The notes below the pieces were generated by a model. That model saw only the letters and a list, made by a program, of their open reading frames with translations. It did not search any database and was not told the origin of the DNA. From Amycolatopsis nivea (GTDB lineage: Bacteria > Actinomycetota > Actinomycetes > Mycobacteriales > Pseudonocardiaceae): a DNA stretch of 64,000 nucleotides. Within the stretch, counting starts at the first letter, position 1, and every line of letters begins with the position of its first letter. The stretch lies in contig NZ_SDLT01000012.1 of assembly GCF_004522235.1 (NCBI RefSeq), forward strand, positions 62,001 to 126,000, read 5' to 3'. Below, in pieces: positions 36,440 to 45,401 of the stretch. The position numbers were made by a program, and so were the translations under genes.

Positions 36440-36464
36440 TAAGTTGACTCGCTTGGTCAGCTTA
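36440..36464. promoter_or_regulatory. Imperfect TetR operator
   Basis: TAAGTTGACT and GGTCAGCTTA form an imperfect inverted repeat similar to the perfect site at 36484-36506. Confidence 0.55.
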
Positions 36465-36483
36465 CCTAAAGTCGGGAGAGGAG

Positions 36484-36506
36484 AAGTTGACCAGTGGGGT
36501 CAACTT
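36484..36506. promoter_or_regulatory. Perfect inverted repeat, probable TetR operator
   Basis: AAGTTGACC and GGTCAACTT arms around AGTGG, 17 bases before the ATG of the NmrA-like gene. The shared AAGTTGAC half-site with 36440-36464 supports a specific regulator. Confidence 0.7.
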
Positions 36507-36522
36507 AGACCAAGGGGCAGAA

Positions 36523-37386
36523 ATGATCGTTGTCACCGGTGCTACCGGCGGGCTGGGCGGCGCCACCGTCGAGCACCTCCTCAAGCGCGTACCCGCGGAC
36601 CAGATCGGCGTCAGCGTCCGGGATCCCGCGAAAGCGCAGCACTTCGCCGACCGTGGGGTGCGCGTGCGGCAGGGTTCCTACGAGGATCCAGCCGCGCTGC
36701 GCGACGCGTTCGCCGGTGCTGAGCAGGTCCTTCTGGTGTCGGGCAACGACCCGGCCGCAGACATGGTCAGCCTGCACCGAGGCGCCGTCGACGCGGCTGT
36801 GGCGGCCGGGGTCCGGCGGATCGTCTACACGAGCCAGCACGGAGCCGTCCCCGGAAACCCATACGGGCCGTCGGACATCCACATCGCCACCGAAGCGCTC
36901 CTCGCCGACTCCGGAGTCGCCTGGACCGCACTGCGCAACGGCGCCTACGGCCCGCTCGACCAGGTGCTTGGTCCGTGGCAGCGGACCGGGGACATCGCGC
37001 AACCGGCAGACGGGCCCGTCCCGTACACCGACCGTGCGGACATCGCCGAGGCCACTGCGGTTGTCCTCGCTGGAGCCCGCGTCATCGACGGCCCCGTCAC
37101 GCTCGCCGCTCCGGCCGCGGTCACCTTCGACGACTTCGCCGGGATCGCTTCGCGGCTCACCGGTCGTAGCGTCAAACGTGTTGTCGTGGAAGACGAACGG
37201 TGGGTCGCCGACCAGGTCGCGCTCGGCGTCCCGGAACAGCTAGCCCGGCTTATGCTGACCTGGTACCAGGCTTCCCGCGCTGGCTATTTCGCCGAGTCCG
37301 GCACCCTGCTGGCGGAGCTTCTCGGCCGCGAGCCGCGCACGGTCGCGGAGCGGCTTGCCGTCAGCCTCGACCCGGCTGCGGGCTGA
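36523..37386 (+). CDS. NmrA/QorB-type NAD(P)-binding oxidoreductase
   Basis: A 287-residue atypical short-chain dehydrogenase: TGATGGLGGATVEHL nucleotide-binding loop, then RIVYTSQHGA and a C-terminal helical part. The layout fits the QorB-like quinone reductase / NmrA redox-sensor group. It is driven from a promoter with two TetR-type inverted repeats. Its last 26 bases overlap the end of the convergent third tetR gene. Confidence 0.85.
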   Translation: MIVVTGATGGLGGATVEHLLKRVPADQIGVSVRDPAKAQHFADRGVRVRQGSYEDPAALRDAFAGAEQVLLVSGNDPAADMVSLHRGAVDAAVAAGVRRIVYTSQHGAVPGNPYGPSDIHIATEALLADSGVAWTALRNGAYGPLDQVLGPWQRTGDIAQPADGPVPYTDRADIAEATAVVLAGARVIDGPVTLAAPAAVTFDDFAGIASRLTGRSVKRVVVEDERWVADQVALGVPEQLARLMLTWYQASRAGYFAESGTLLAELLGREPRTVAERLAVSLDPAAG

Positions 37387-37930
37387 TTCCGGCCACCGCG
37401 ATCCGGAACAGCCGGCTGGCTTCGGCGGCCGGTTCCGGGTGGCGTTCGGTCGTGAGCGTGATGCCGACGATCAGCGCGATCAGATCGCCGACCGTCACCT
37501 CCGGCGAGACGGCCCCGTCGCGAGCAGCGCGGGCCACTAGCGGCGCCGCGGATTCCTCCAGTGTCATCGAGCAGGAGTTTCCGTGTGTCGGGTCCGGCAC
37601 GTCGTACGCGAGGGCGGCGGCGAGGCCGCGCGCGGTCACGCAGTAGCTGACCACGTCGTCCAGCCATTCCAGGAGCGCGCGGCGGCTGTCGGCTTCCCCA
37701 GCCAGTTCTTGCGCGCGCGCGGCCAGTAGTGCGATCCGTTCCTGCGAAACGGCTTCCAGCAGCGCGTGCCGGGTGGGGAAGTGCCGTCGCACAGTCGCGG
37801 AGCCGACCCCGGCGGTGCGCGCGATCTGCTCCAGCGACGCGTTCGCCCCGTGTGCGGCGACCTCCGCCTCGGCCACTTCGAGAATCCGCGCGTAGTTGCG
37901 CCGCGCGTCCGCGCGCTGCTGGCCGGGCAT
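37361..37930 (-). CDS. TetR-family transcriptional regulator
   Basis: A 189-residue regulator: helix-turn-helix in LEQIARTAGVGSATVRRHFPTRHALLEAV and a C-terminal ligand domain of the kind found with NmrA-type oxidoreductases. ATG 37930. It is divergent from the second NmrA-like gene across a strong symmetric operator, and its 3' end overlaps the convergent first NmrA-like gene. Confidence 0.88.
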   Translation of the reverse strand: MPGQQRADARRNYARILEVAEAEVAAHGANASLEQIARTAGVGSATVRRHFPTRHALLEAVSQERIALLAARAQELAGEADSRRALLEWLDDVVSYCVTARGLAAALAYDVPDPTHGNSCSMTLEESAAPLVARAARDGAVSPEVTVGDLIALIVGITLTTERHPEPAAEASRLFRIAVAGISPQPGRG

Positions 37931-37948
37931 GGCGTGACCTCCGGGTTT

Positions 37949-38009
37949 GCTAAGTGGCGGGCCCCGCCGTATCGTAGCGGACACGAAACGGCGGGCCCCG
38001 CCACTTAGC
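37949..38009. promoter_or_regulatory. Large symmetric operator between tetR and NmrA-like gene
   Basis: Arms 37949-37970 and 37988-38009 are 22 bases long with one mismatch, separated by 17 bases. Each arm itself contains the palindrome GGCGGGCCCCGCC or GGCGGGGCCCGCC, so two TetR dimers could bind side by side and block both promoters. Confidence 0.7.
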
Positions 38010-38025
38010 GTTCCCAGGGAGAATC

Positions 38026-38928
38026 ATGAGTGAGGCAGCACCGGTACTGGTCGTCGGCGCGACGGGACGGCAGGGCGGCGCGACGGCGCGCGAGCTGCTG
38101 GCGGCGGGAGTTCCCGTCCGGGCGCTGGTCCGGGATCCGGCGGCGGACCGGGCTAAGGCGGTCGAGGCGGCGGGCGCGGAGCTCGTCGCCGGGGATTTGC
38201 TCGATCGGGACGGGCTGGCCCGGGCGGTGAAGGGCGTGCGGGCGGTGTTCAGCGTGCAGATGCCGGACATGAGCGGGGCCGAGCCGGACTTCGCCGGAGA
38301 AGTGACCCAGGCGGTGAATCTCATCGAGGCGGCAAAAGCCGCGGGCGTGCCGCAGTTCGTGCACACCTCAGTGAGCGGCGCGGGATCGCCGGAACTGGCC
38401 GATGAGCGCTGGGCGTTCCTGGCACCGGCGATGGAGGCGAAGGCAGCGATCCAGGATCGGCTCCGGGCGGCGGATTTCCCGCGATGGACGTTGCTCAAGC
38501 CGGGGTTCTTCATGGAGAACTTCCTGCCGTCCACGCAGTACGTCTTCCCGCGCGGCATCGAGGGCGGGCTGGTGACGATCCTGCGTCCGGAAACCCGGCT
38601 GTCGCTGGCCGCGACGCGCGACATCGGCCGGGCGGCCGCGGCGGCGATCGCGGAACCGGAGCGGTTCCACCGGGTCGAACTGGAACTGGCGAGCGACTAC
38701 CGGTCGATGGCCGAGATCGCGCCGATCCTGTCCCGGGTGCTGGGCGTGCCGTTGTCGGTGCCGGACATGACCGTCGAGGAGGCGCTCGCTGCGGGGATGC
38801 CGCCGATGGGCTTTTCGCACGCGATGCTGAACGCGCTCGGACAGCCGGCGCGTCCCGAGTTCGCGCGGGAACTCGGGATTCCGCTGACCAGCTTCGAGGA
38901 ATGGGCTGAGACGGCTATGCGGGCCTGA
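38026..38928 (+). CDS. NmrA-family NAD(P)-binding protein
   Basis: A 300-residue atypical SDR: VVGATGRQGGATARELL Rossmann loop, VRALVRDP, FVHTSVSGAG and LKPGFFMENFLP blocks typical of NmrA/HSCARG redox sensors or oxidoreductases. It is divergent from a TetR regulator. It is not closely similar to the NmrA-like protein 1.5 kb away in the C-terminal half, so they are separate acquisitions or old paralogues. Confidence 0.85.
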   Translation: MSEAAPVLVVGATGRQGGATARELLAAGVPVRALVRDPAADRAKAVEAAGAELVAGDLLDRDGLARAVKGVRAVFSVQMPDMSGAEPDFAGEVTQAVNLIEAAKAAGVPQFVHTSVSGAGSPELADERWAFLAPAMEAKAAIQDRLRAADFPRWTLLKPGFFMENFLPSTQYVFPRGIEGGLVTILRPETRLSLAATRDIGRAAAAAIAEPERFHRVELELASDYRSMAEIAPILSRVLGVPLSVPDMTVEEALAAGMPPMGFSHAMLNALGQPARPEFARELGIPLTSFEEWAETAMRA

Positions 38929-39067
38929 ACGCTTGGCGCAGCAAGGATTCCAGGTCCGGACGGTGCACGGGTCGTCGGTGTTGAGTGCACAGGACCTTCG
39001 GCGCCGTTCTGGCACGGCGGGCTGCTTTCCCGGTAGAAAGGAAAGATCATCGGGGAGGGAGTACCCA

Positions 39068-41743
39068 GTGAAGGTCCTTCTGCGTAAATTTGTCCCCATC
39101 GCGGCAGCCGCCGTCTTGGCAGTCACCTTGGCGCCGTCGGCAGCGGCGAGTCCGGCAGCTTCGCCGGAATGGCGCGTCGCCGACGGCCAGCTTCTCTGGA
39201 CCGCGCCGAAGCCGCTGTTCGGCGACGGTGCGGTGGAGTTCTGGTCCGGCGGCAAGCTGCTCGGCCGAGCCCAGCCGCGGGCCGACCTGCGGACGTTCTC
39301 GCTGCCAGCCGGCGGGATCCGCGATCTGCGCGGGCTGGAGGTGCGCGTCGGCGGCCGTTCGCTGACCAATCCGCCTCGCGCGACGGCGAAGCAACCGGCC
39401 GCGGTGCCGCTGCCCGAGCTGCCCGCTAATGCGGTGGATCCCGGTAAACCCGGGCAGTTCTCGACGGTCAAGGGCGAGTACTCGCTCGACCCGGTGCGGC
39501 TGCCGGGGCTGGACGGGCCGATCGAGATGCAGGGCCTGGTCGTCGCGCCCCGGCACGCGCCGGGGAACCGGCCGCTGGTGGTGTTCCTGCACGGCCGTCA
39601 CCAGCCCTGCTACAACCCGGCCGATCCGGGCGACTACTCGACGGCCTGGCCGTGCAAGACCGGGATGCTGCCGATCCCGAGCTACCGCGGCTACCTGCAG
39701 ACCCAGGAATTGCTGGCGTCGCAGGGATTCGTGACAGTGTCCGTTTCGGCCGACGCGATCAACGCGCTCGACCACGCGGCGCAGGACGGCGGCGCGCAGG
39801 CCCGGTCGTCGCTGGTCCGGCTGCACCTGGCGCACTGGGCGGACTGGTCCGGCAGCGACCGGGCGACCGCACCGCAGATCGTCCGCGATTCGCCGGCCGC
39901 GGATCTGTCGAATGTGGTGCTGGTGGGGCATTCCCGCGGCGGCGAGGGCGTCAACCGAGCGGCGATGGACAGCCTGTATCCGCCGCCGGGCGACACCGGG
40001 TTCTCCGGGCCGGTCCGGTGGAAGATCCGCGGCGACGTGCTCATCGCGCCGACCGTGTTCGGGTTCAACCCAGTGCCGGACGTCCCGTCGGTCACCTTCC
40101 TGCCTTCCTGCGACGGCGACGTTTCGAGTCTTCAGGGGCAGCAATACGTCGACGGTACGCGCGGCGTCAGCCAGGGCACGGCTCTGCACAGCGCGCTGTA
40201 CATCTCGGGCGCCAACCACAACTACTTCAACTCGGAATGGACGCCTGGTGTCGCGGTAGCCCCGGCGCAGGACGATTTCTTTTCCCCGCAGCCGGATCCG
40301 TACTGCTCGCCCGGCATGTCCGCGCGGCTGACGGACGCGCAGCAGCGAGCGGTCGGCGCGACCTATGTCGCCGCTGCGGCGCACCTGTTCCAGAAGCACG
40401 ATCTGCGCATGGAGCCGCTGCTGGACGGTTCCGGCGTGCGCGCGCCGTCCGCCGATCCGGCGCATGTGCTGTCGCACGCTCTCGGCGGCGCGCGGACCCC
40501 GGTGCTGGTCCCGGATTCGTCGACCAAGGTCACCGGGAGCGGCGACGTCTGTCAGCAAGTCGGCCCGGACCGGCGGTGCCTCGTCGACTCCGGCGCGTCC
40601 AAATCGCCGCACTTCGTCGGGCTGGACGACGCTCCCGATCCGTCGCGGACCGCCGTGCACGTGCGCTCCGCGACGGCCGGGGTACCGGCGAAAATCCAGC
40701 TGCCGCAACCGGTTTCGCCGAACGGCGCGCGGGCGCTGGCGATGCGGCTCATCGCGCCGGAGAACGTCCCGGCCGAGTCGTTCGACGTCGCGGTCTTCGA
40801 CACGCGGGGCAAACGCACGAAACTGGGTGCGGTGACGGTGGCCGGGCTGGCCGGAAACGAACGCACGAAATCGTTCTGGGGCCAGGAAGTCCGGGTCCCG
40901 CTGCCGCCGCACCTGGAGGTCGCCAGCCTGGAGCTGACGCCGCGGACAGCGGGCGGCGAGGCGTGGCTGCTGGACGCGTACGCCTGGCGTCCCGGCCTGC
41001 CCGATCCGAACCCGGCTCCGCTGACCCGGATCGACCTCGGTTCGATGACGGTCAAGGAAGGCGATTCCGGCTCGAAGACGTACCAGATCCCGGTCACCGT
41101 GACCGGCGATGGCGGCGGCTCGCTGCGCGTCTTCCGGGCGGACACGGTCTCGCCGATGTCGGTGAAGTGGACCTATCAAGCGGTCACGCTCGCGCCGGGA
41201 CAGCACACGCTCGACCTGCCCGTGACGGTTGCCGGGAATACCCGGTGGAGCTGGCCGTACCGGATGCTGGCCGAGGTGCAGGCCACCCGCGGCACCGTGA
41301 TCGGGTCCGCGGAGGGCTCGCTGAACGTCGAGAACGACGACCCGGCTCCGAAGATCAGCGTCGGGCAGTCCGAGGTGTCCGCGGTGGAGGGCAGTGCGCT
41401 GACGTGGCCGGTCCGGCTGTCCACAGTGGCCGATTCGGACGTCAGCGTGCTCGGGCAGGTGAAGGCGCCGAAGACCGGGCCGGAACTGATGACCTCGGAC
41501 GTCGATCCGGAGTGGCTGATCGAGCACGGCCTCGATCCGGCGAAGAAGCAGCCGTTGTCGGAGACCGGATTGACGGCGGTGGTGCAGATCCCGGCGGGGA
41601 AGACGAGCGGTGAGCTGACGATCCCGACTGTGCGGCACGACGGGGCGGACCCGGCGAAGCACGTGCTGCTGCAGGTGACGGGCGAGCCGAAGGAATCCGG
41701 CCCGGACGTGGACGTCACGGGGACGGTGACGGACGCGGGCTGA
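39068..41743 (+). CDS. Large secreted alpha/beta hydrolase with C-terminal Calx-beta-like domains
   Basis: An 891-residue exported protein starting at GTG 39068 with GGAGGGA seven bases ahead. A signal peptide (MKVLLRKFVPIAAAAVLAVT to about residue 28, AAAS) is followed by a beta-domain, then an alpha/beta hydrolase core: LVVFLHGRHQPCY, nucleophile GHSRGGEG and a His in SGANHNYFN. Paired cysteines (PCYNPAD/PCK, SCDGD/PYCSPG) suggest disulfides. The last 220 residues look like two Calx-beta-type beta-sandwiches (TVKEGDSGSKTYQIPV, SAVEGSALTWPVRL). A secreted esterase or lipase-like role is likely. Confidence 0.85.
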   Translation: MKVLLRKFVPIAAAAVLAVTLAPSAAASPAASPEWRVADGQLLWTAPKPLFGDGAVEFWSGGKLLGRAQPRADLRTFSLPAGGIRDLRGLEVRVGGRSLTNPPRATAKQPAAVPLPELPANAVDPGKPGQFSTVKGEYSLDPVRLPGLDGPIEMQGLVVAPRHAPGNRPLVVFLHGRHQPCYNPADPGDYSTAWPCKTGMLPIPSYRGYLQTQELLASQGFVTVSVSADAINALDHAAQDGGAQARSSLVRLHLAHWADWSGSDRATAPQIVRDSPAADLSNVVLVGHSRGGEGVNRAAMDSLYPPPGDTGFSGPVRWKIRGDVLIAPTVFGFNPVPDVPSVTFLPSCDGDVSSLQGQQYVDGTRGVSQGTALHSALYISGANHNYFNSEWTPGVAVAPAQDDFFSPQPDPYCSPGMSARLTDAQQRAVGATYVAAAAHLFQKHDLRMEPLLDGSGVRAPSADPAHVLSHALGGARTPVLVPDSSTKVTGSGDVCQQVGPDRRCLVDSGASKSPHFVGLDDAPDPSRTAVHVRSATAGVPAKIQLPQPVSPNGARALAMRLIAPENVPAESFDVAVFDTRGKRTKLGAVTVAGLAGNERTKSFWGQEVRVPLPPHLEVASLELTPRTAGGEAWLLDAYAWRPGLPDPNPAPLTRIDLGSMTVKEGDSGSKTYQIPVTVTGDGGGSLRVFRADTVSPMSVKWTYQAVTLAPGQHTLDLPVTVAGNTRWSWPYRMLAEVQATRGTVIGSAEGSLNVENDDPAPKISVGQSEVSAVEGSALTWPVRLSTVADSDVSVLGQVKAPKTGPELMTSDVDPEWLIEHGLDPAKKQPLSETGLTAVVQIPAGKTSGELTIPTVRHDGADPAKHVLLQVTGEPKESGPDVDVTGTVTDAG

Positions 41744-41758
41744 GGCCGGACCGCTCGG

Positions 41759-42214
41759 TCAATCCTCCTGGTCCGGGTTTCGGGCCAGGAGGATTTTCCG
41801 TCCGCGCCTGCCGGTTTCGCGGAAACCGTGTCGCAGGTAGAACGCGAGTGCCCGGGGGTTGACCTCGAGGACTTCGAGCACCAGCGGCTGTTTCCGCTCC
41901 GCCGCGACGTCGATCAGCCAGCGGAGCAGCCGTCCGCCGACTCCTTGGCCTTGGTAGCGCGGGTCGAGTTCGATCCGGCCGAGCCAGATCTCCGTCGGCC
42001 GGTACTCGACCGCGAGCAGGCCCGCGTCCGTACCGTCGATCGTGATCACCTGTCATGTGCCGGGGGAGAAGGCGCGGTCGTGGTAACGGCGCTGGGTTTC
42101 GTCGTCCCAGCCCCAGTTCGCGGCGACGTACTCGCCTAGCGCGGCCCGGTGGACGCGGAAGCAGAAATCGCTGTCCGCGGCCGTCGTCGGACGCAGGCCG
42201 ATCTCGCCTGGCAT
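41759..42214 (-). pseudogene. GNAT acetyltransferase interrupted by an in-frame stop
   Basis: From ATG 42214 the frame encodes a GNAT protein (FCFRVHRAALGEYVAANWGWDD, then ELDPRYQGQGVGGRLLRWL with the acetyl-CoA loop, and VNPRALAFYLRHGF), but a TGA at codon 55 follows FSPGT. Replacing it with TGG would restore a 151-residue enzyme. A GTG just after the TGA (42049) could start a 96-residue product that keeps the CoA site but lacks the N-terminal strands. Sequencing error or real decay are both possible. Confidence 0.75.
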
Positions 42215-42230
42215 GTGTTCAGGGTAGCGC

Positions 42231-42493
42231 GATCACCGGCCCTGCTTGCGGACTTTCGGCAGGATCCGCCGCGACGCCGATCAGCCAGCGGAGCAGCCGC
42301 CGCCGATTCCTCGGCCTTGGTATCGCGGGTCGAGTCCGAAGGCGCGGTCGTGGTAACGGCGCTGGGTTTCGTCGTCCCAGCCCCAGTTCGCGGCGACGTA
42401 CTCGCCCAGCGCGGCCTGGTGCACGCGGAACAGAAATCGCTGTCCGCGGCCGGTCACCGGTCCTGGTTGCGGACCTTCGGCAGGATCCGCAGC
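42231..42493. repeat. Tandem duplication carrying a GNAT fragment and the end of the LAxTG gene
   Basis: 42231-42269 copies the 3' end of the small LAxTG gene (42452-42491, about 90% identical); 42268-42450 copies the GNAT gene (41901-41960 and 42068-42180) with 97 bases deleted in the middle. Same layout as the duplication near 13.7 kb. Confidence 0.75.
42268..42450 (-). pseudogene. Internally deleted GNAT fragment
   Basis: Encodes FRVHQAALGEYVAANWGWDD directly joined to LDPRYQGRGIGGG, so the middle of the acetyltransferase is gone and the frame runs into unrelated sequence. Confidence 0.75.
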
Positions 42494-42615
42494 ATGGCTG
42501 TTCCCGCTGCCAGCAAAGCGAATCCCGCCAGCAGGAGCCACAGGACGTTCACTCCGGTGAACGCGAGTCCGCCGGTCATCCCCGCGGCCGAGGCTGCGCC
42601 GATTTTCTGGTACAT
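42454..42615 (-). CDS. 53-residue LAxTG cell-wall anchor peptide
   Basis: A tiny protein: MYQKIGAASAAGMTGG, the sorting motif LAFTG, a hydrophobic helix (VNVLWLLLAGFALLAAGTAML) and a basic tail RILPKVRNQDR. This is a complete sortase signal, of the LAxTG form used by class E sortases of actinobacteria, but with only about 17 residues before it. It begins 26 bases after the stop of the GT2 glycosyltransferase and is probably in its operon. Only a small surface tag would remain after sorting. Confidence 0.7.
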   Translation of the reverse strand: MYQKIGAASAAGMTGGLAFTGVNVLWLLLAGFALLAAGTAMLRILPKVRNQDR

Positions 42616-42641
42616 GGGGGTTCTCTCTTCCGTCCGGGTGT

Positions 42642-43739
42642 TCACCAGTTCTTGCGGGTGCGCAGGAGCGCGTCCGCGTATGCCTTGAGATGGCAGGCTT
42701 GCAGGAAATAGTCGAGCACCAGCTCGTACATCGACGCGGCGAGCAGCATCCGGCGCCAGCCGCGGTAGCGCACGGTCACCACGCGCTCCACCACGAAGAT
42801 CGCCGAGATGCCGAGCCACCACGGGTTGAGGTGCAGGCCGTCGTGGAACAGGGCGATCGCGAGGGCGGTCAGGTAGATCCCGCTGACCAGCACGCCCGCG
42901 ATCGTCATCAGCTGCCTGCCCCAGTACCGCCACGTGACGCGGGTAAGTCCATATTGGACACAGTTCTCCACCGCACCGCGCTTCCACCGCAGGCGTTGGG
43001 TCCACAGTGCACTCCAGCTGGTCATGACCTCGGTTTCCAGCGTGCACGCGCTGGGCGAGATCACCCGGTGGCCGAGGTGCAGCAGGGCGAAAGTGAGCTC
43101 GTTGTCCTCGGTGAGCACGGTGGTGTCGTAGATCCCGCCGCGGCCGTCGCCCGCGGGCAACCGTTCGGCGAGCCGGGCAGCGGAGACCTCGCGGAGGGTG
43201 CGGACCCGGAACATCGCCGCGGTTCCGGTCAGCACCAGGCATTTTCCGCGCAGCCGGTGCACATCGCGGGCGTAGCGGGCGTATTCGTTGCGCTGGAGGT
43301 GTCCGACGAAACCGCCGCCCGGTCCGCCGCGGAAGACTCCGCCTACGCCGCCGTATCCGTGGTCGAGGTGGTGCAGTGCGGTGCTGACGAACTGCGGGTC
43401 CAAAGTGGAATCGGCGTCCTGGACGAGGATTACGTCGTCCTCGTCCAGGCGCGGCAGCAGCCAGGCGAGCAGCTGGTTGAGGGCACCGGCCTTCTTGTGC
43501 GTGTTGTTTGTGGACGGTCGCACCCGGGCGCCGGCGATCGAAGCCACCGCGGCGGTGCTGTCGGTGCAGTTGTCGGTGACGACGAAAACCTCGTCGACGC
43601 TCCGGTCCTGTCCGCGCAGCGCGGCGACGGTGTGCGCGATCTGGGCTTCTTCGTCGTGCGCGGGGATGACGGCGACGACGCGCACGCTGCCGGAACGGTG
43701 CCGTCCGGTTCGTGGTTCGGCGAGCGTGGGTGCGGACAT
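42642..43739 (-). CDS. Family 2 glycosyltransferase, membrane-bound processive type
   Basis: A 365-residue GT2 enzyme: VAVIPAHDEEAQIAHTV fold start, VQDADST (metal/nucleotide DxD), TEDNELT (base) and QRLRWKRG (acceptor Q/RxxRW), followed by two or three transmembrane helices (LMTIAGVLVSGIYLTALAIALF, WWLGISAIFVV). It resembles hyaluronan/cellulose-synthase-like transferases making cell-surface polysaccharide. Followed by the LAxTG peptide gene. Confidence 0.88.
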   Translation of the reverse strand: MSAPTLAEPRTGRHRSGSVRVVAVIPAHDEEAQIAHTVAALRGQDRSVDEVFVVTDNCTDSTAAVASIAGARVRPSTNNTHKKAGALNQLLAWLLPRLDEDDVILVQDADSTLDPQFVSTALHHLDHGYGGVGGVFRGGPGGGFVGHLQRNEYARYARDVHRLRGKCLVLTGTAAMFRVRTLREVSAARLAERLPAGDGRGGIYDTTVLTEDNELTFALLHLGHRVISPSACTLETEVMTSWSALWTQRLRWKRGAVENCVQYGLTRVTWRYWGRQLMTIAGVLVSGIYLTALAIALFHDGLHLNPWWLGISAIFVVERVVTVRYRGWRRMLLAASMYELVLDYFLQACHLKAYADALLRTRKNW

Positions 43740-43919
43740 GAGTGGGGGTCCTCTGCGCGGAACTGCGACGTGGTGCGTCGCGCTTGACCCTTACTCTGTC
43801 GGCGGTCACGGAACGCTACATGAATCGTCCAGAGACCACCCGTGCGGGGGAGAATTTCCGCGAAACCTGTGTACTGCCTAGGGATTCTCAGTCTGCCAAA
43901 TGGTCACTGTGCGTACTTG

Positions 43920-45188
43920 CTACTGAGACTGACGGTGCGTCCGCAGGGTCATCAGGCGGGTGATGAGCGGTGTCGAGCCGAGCCCGTGCAGGGCCACGCT
44001 GCCGAGGACGCAGACCACCGTCAGGGTCAGGACGAGGTCGCTCTCCTCGCCGGTCAGGCCGTTGATCGCCAGCAGTCCGAAGACGACCGACGTCGTGCCG
44101 CGCGGGCCGAGCGCGCCGACGAGGAACCGGTCCCGGTGCGGCATCCGGGTCCGGCTCAGCGACAGCATCACCGGCACGATCCGCAGGACGGTCAGCGCGA
44201 GCAGGCAGAACACGACCGGCTGCCACGCGATGCCGAAGGACACCACGACGACCGCGGCGCCGCCGACGACGAACCACATCGCCATGGTCAGGATCCCGGT
44301 GACCTCTTCGAGCAGTTGCAGGTCCTCCGACGGCCGGGCGAAGTGCTCGCGGGCGTGGCTGTCCGAAATGCGGAGGTGCCGTGCGGCGAAGGCGCGATAG
44401 ACGTAGCGGAAGGCGATCCCGCTGACGAAACAGGCGACGAATCCGTTGCCGTCGATGGCGACTGTCGCCGCGTAGGTCAGCAGGGGAGTCGTGAGGAGGG
44501 CGATGCGCCGTCCCTGTCCGGAAGTCCAGCCGGCGCGGACGGCGAGGAACAGCAGGATGCCGATCACCGTGCCGACGACGGCTCCGGCGACAATGGCTTT
44601 GATCGCGAACGGCAAAGCGGTCGCGAGCGCTTTCCCGGCGGTATTGGCCGTATTGTCGCTGCGCGCGAGAATGAGCGCGAAAAGGAATAGCGGCGAGACC
44701 AATCCGTCGTTGTAACCGCTTTCGACATTCAGCACGCTGCGCACTTGCGGCGTGAGAGTTCGGTCCCGCACGACGCGTTCCGCGGCGGCGAAATCGCTCG
44801 GGATGACGATGCACGCGACGATCAGCAGCAACGGCCACGACAGACCCGGGAAGAACGCCCAGCCGGCCAGCATGGCCAGGCCGAGGCTCAGCGGCAGCGC
44901 GAAGAACAGCACCCGCGCGACGAGGCCCGGCGCGTGTCCCCACAGCCGGCCGCCGCGCACCTCGGTGGCGTCGACGAAAAGCAGCATCGCGAGAATGAGT
45001 TCGGCGACGTGCTGCGCGATTTCGGTGTCGAAGACCTCGAGCAGTTTCGCCGGACTCGCGAACAATGCGGTCGCGGCCCCGCACAGCACCATCAGCACGG
45101 GCGCGGCGATGTTCCACCGGTCGAGTCGTTTGGCCGCGAGCGCGCGCAGCAGAACCGCGGTCGAGAGGACCAGCAGTGCGGTAATCAT
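43920..45188 (-). CDS. Cation:proton antiporter, CPA1 (NhaP) family
   Basis: A 422-residue protein with about 12 transmembrane segments. Conserved transport residues occur in CIVIPSDFAAAERVV and VESGYNDGLVSP, and LGPRGTTSVVFGLLA near the end. It exchanges Na+ or K+ for protons and controls internal pH. It stands 180 bases upstream of the glycosyltransferase gene in the same direction. Confidence 0.9.
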   Translation of the reverse strand: MITALLVLSTAVLLRALAAKRLDRWNIAAPVLMVLCGAATALFASPAKLLEVFDTEIAQHVAELILAMLLFVDATEVRGGRLWGHAPGLVARVLFFALPLSLGLAMLAGWAFFPGLSWPLLLIVACIVIPSDFAAAERVVRDRTLTPQVRSVLNVESGYNDGLVSPLFLFALILARSDNTANTAGKALATALPFAIKAIVAGAVVGTVIGILLFLAVRAGWTSGQGRRIALLTTPLLTYAATVAIDGNGFVACFVSGIAFRYVYRAFAARHLRISDSHAREHFARPSEDLQLLEEVTGILTMAMWFVVGGAAVVVVSFGIAWQPVVFCLLALTVLRIVPVMLSLSRTRMPHRDRFLVGALGPRGTTSVVFGLLAINGLTGEESDLVLTLTVVCVLGSVALHGLGSTPLITRLMTLRTHRQSQ

Positions 45189-45321
45189 CGTTCGTGAGGC
45201 TCCACGGCTTTTGGTCGCGCCCAGCCGTCTTCGGCCGCTGACGCTCCACAGTGTACCGGCGGGGGCGGGCCGGGCCCGGCATTCCGGGTGTACGTCACGT
45301 CCACCCGGATTCGGTCGATGG

Positions 45322-45350
45322 TTGGACGATTCGGCGGGCTCCGCTCCCTA
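45322..45350 (+). promoter_or_regulatory. Possible sigma-70-type promoter
   Basis: TTGGAC, 17 bases, TCCCTA, about 50 bases before the ATG of the following membrane protein. Spacing is right; the -10 match is weak. Confidence 0.35.
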
Positions 45351-45401
45351 GCGTCGGGAACGCGGGTGTTCCGGCCCGCCTTACTCCAGAAGAAGGCCGT
45401 G

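Noticed and set aside
39047..41662. 871-codon minus-strand frame opposite the secreted hydrolase
   Set aside because: Arg/His/Gln-rich shadow; the plus strand has a signal peptide, ribosome site and catalytic motifs.
42046..42060. Selenocysteine at the TGA of the GNAT gene
   Set aside because: No SECIS-like hairpin evident and acetyltransferases do not use selenocysteine; nonsense change from TGG is simpler.
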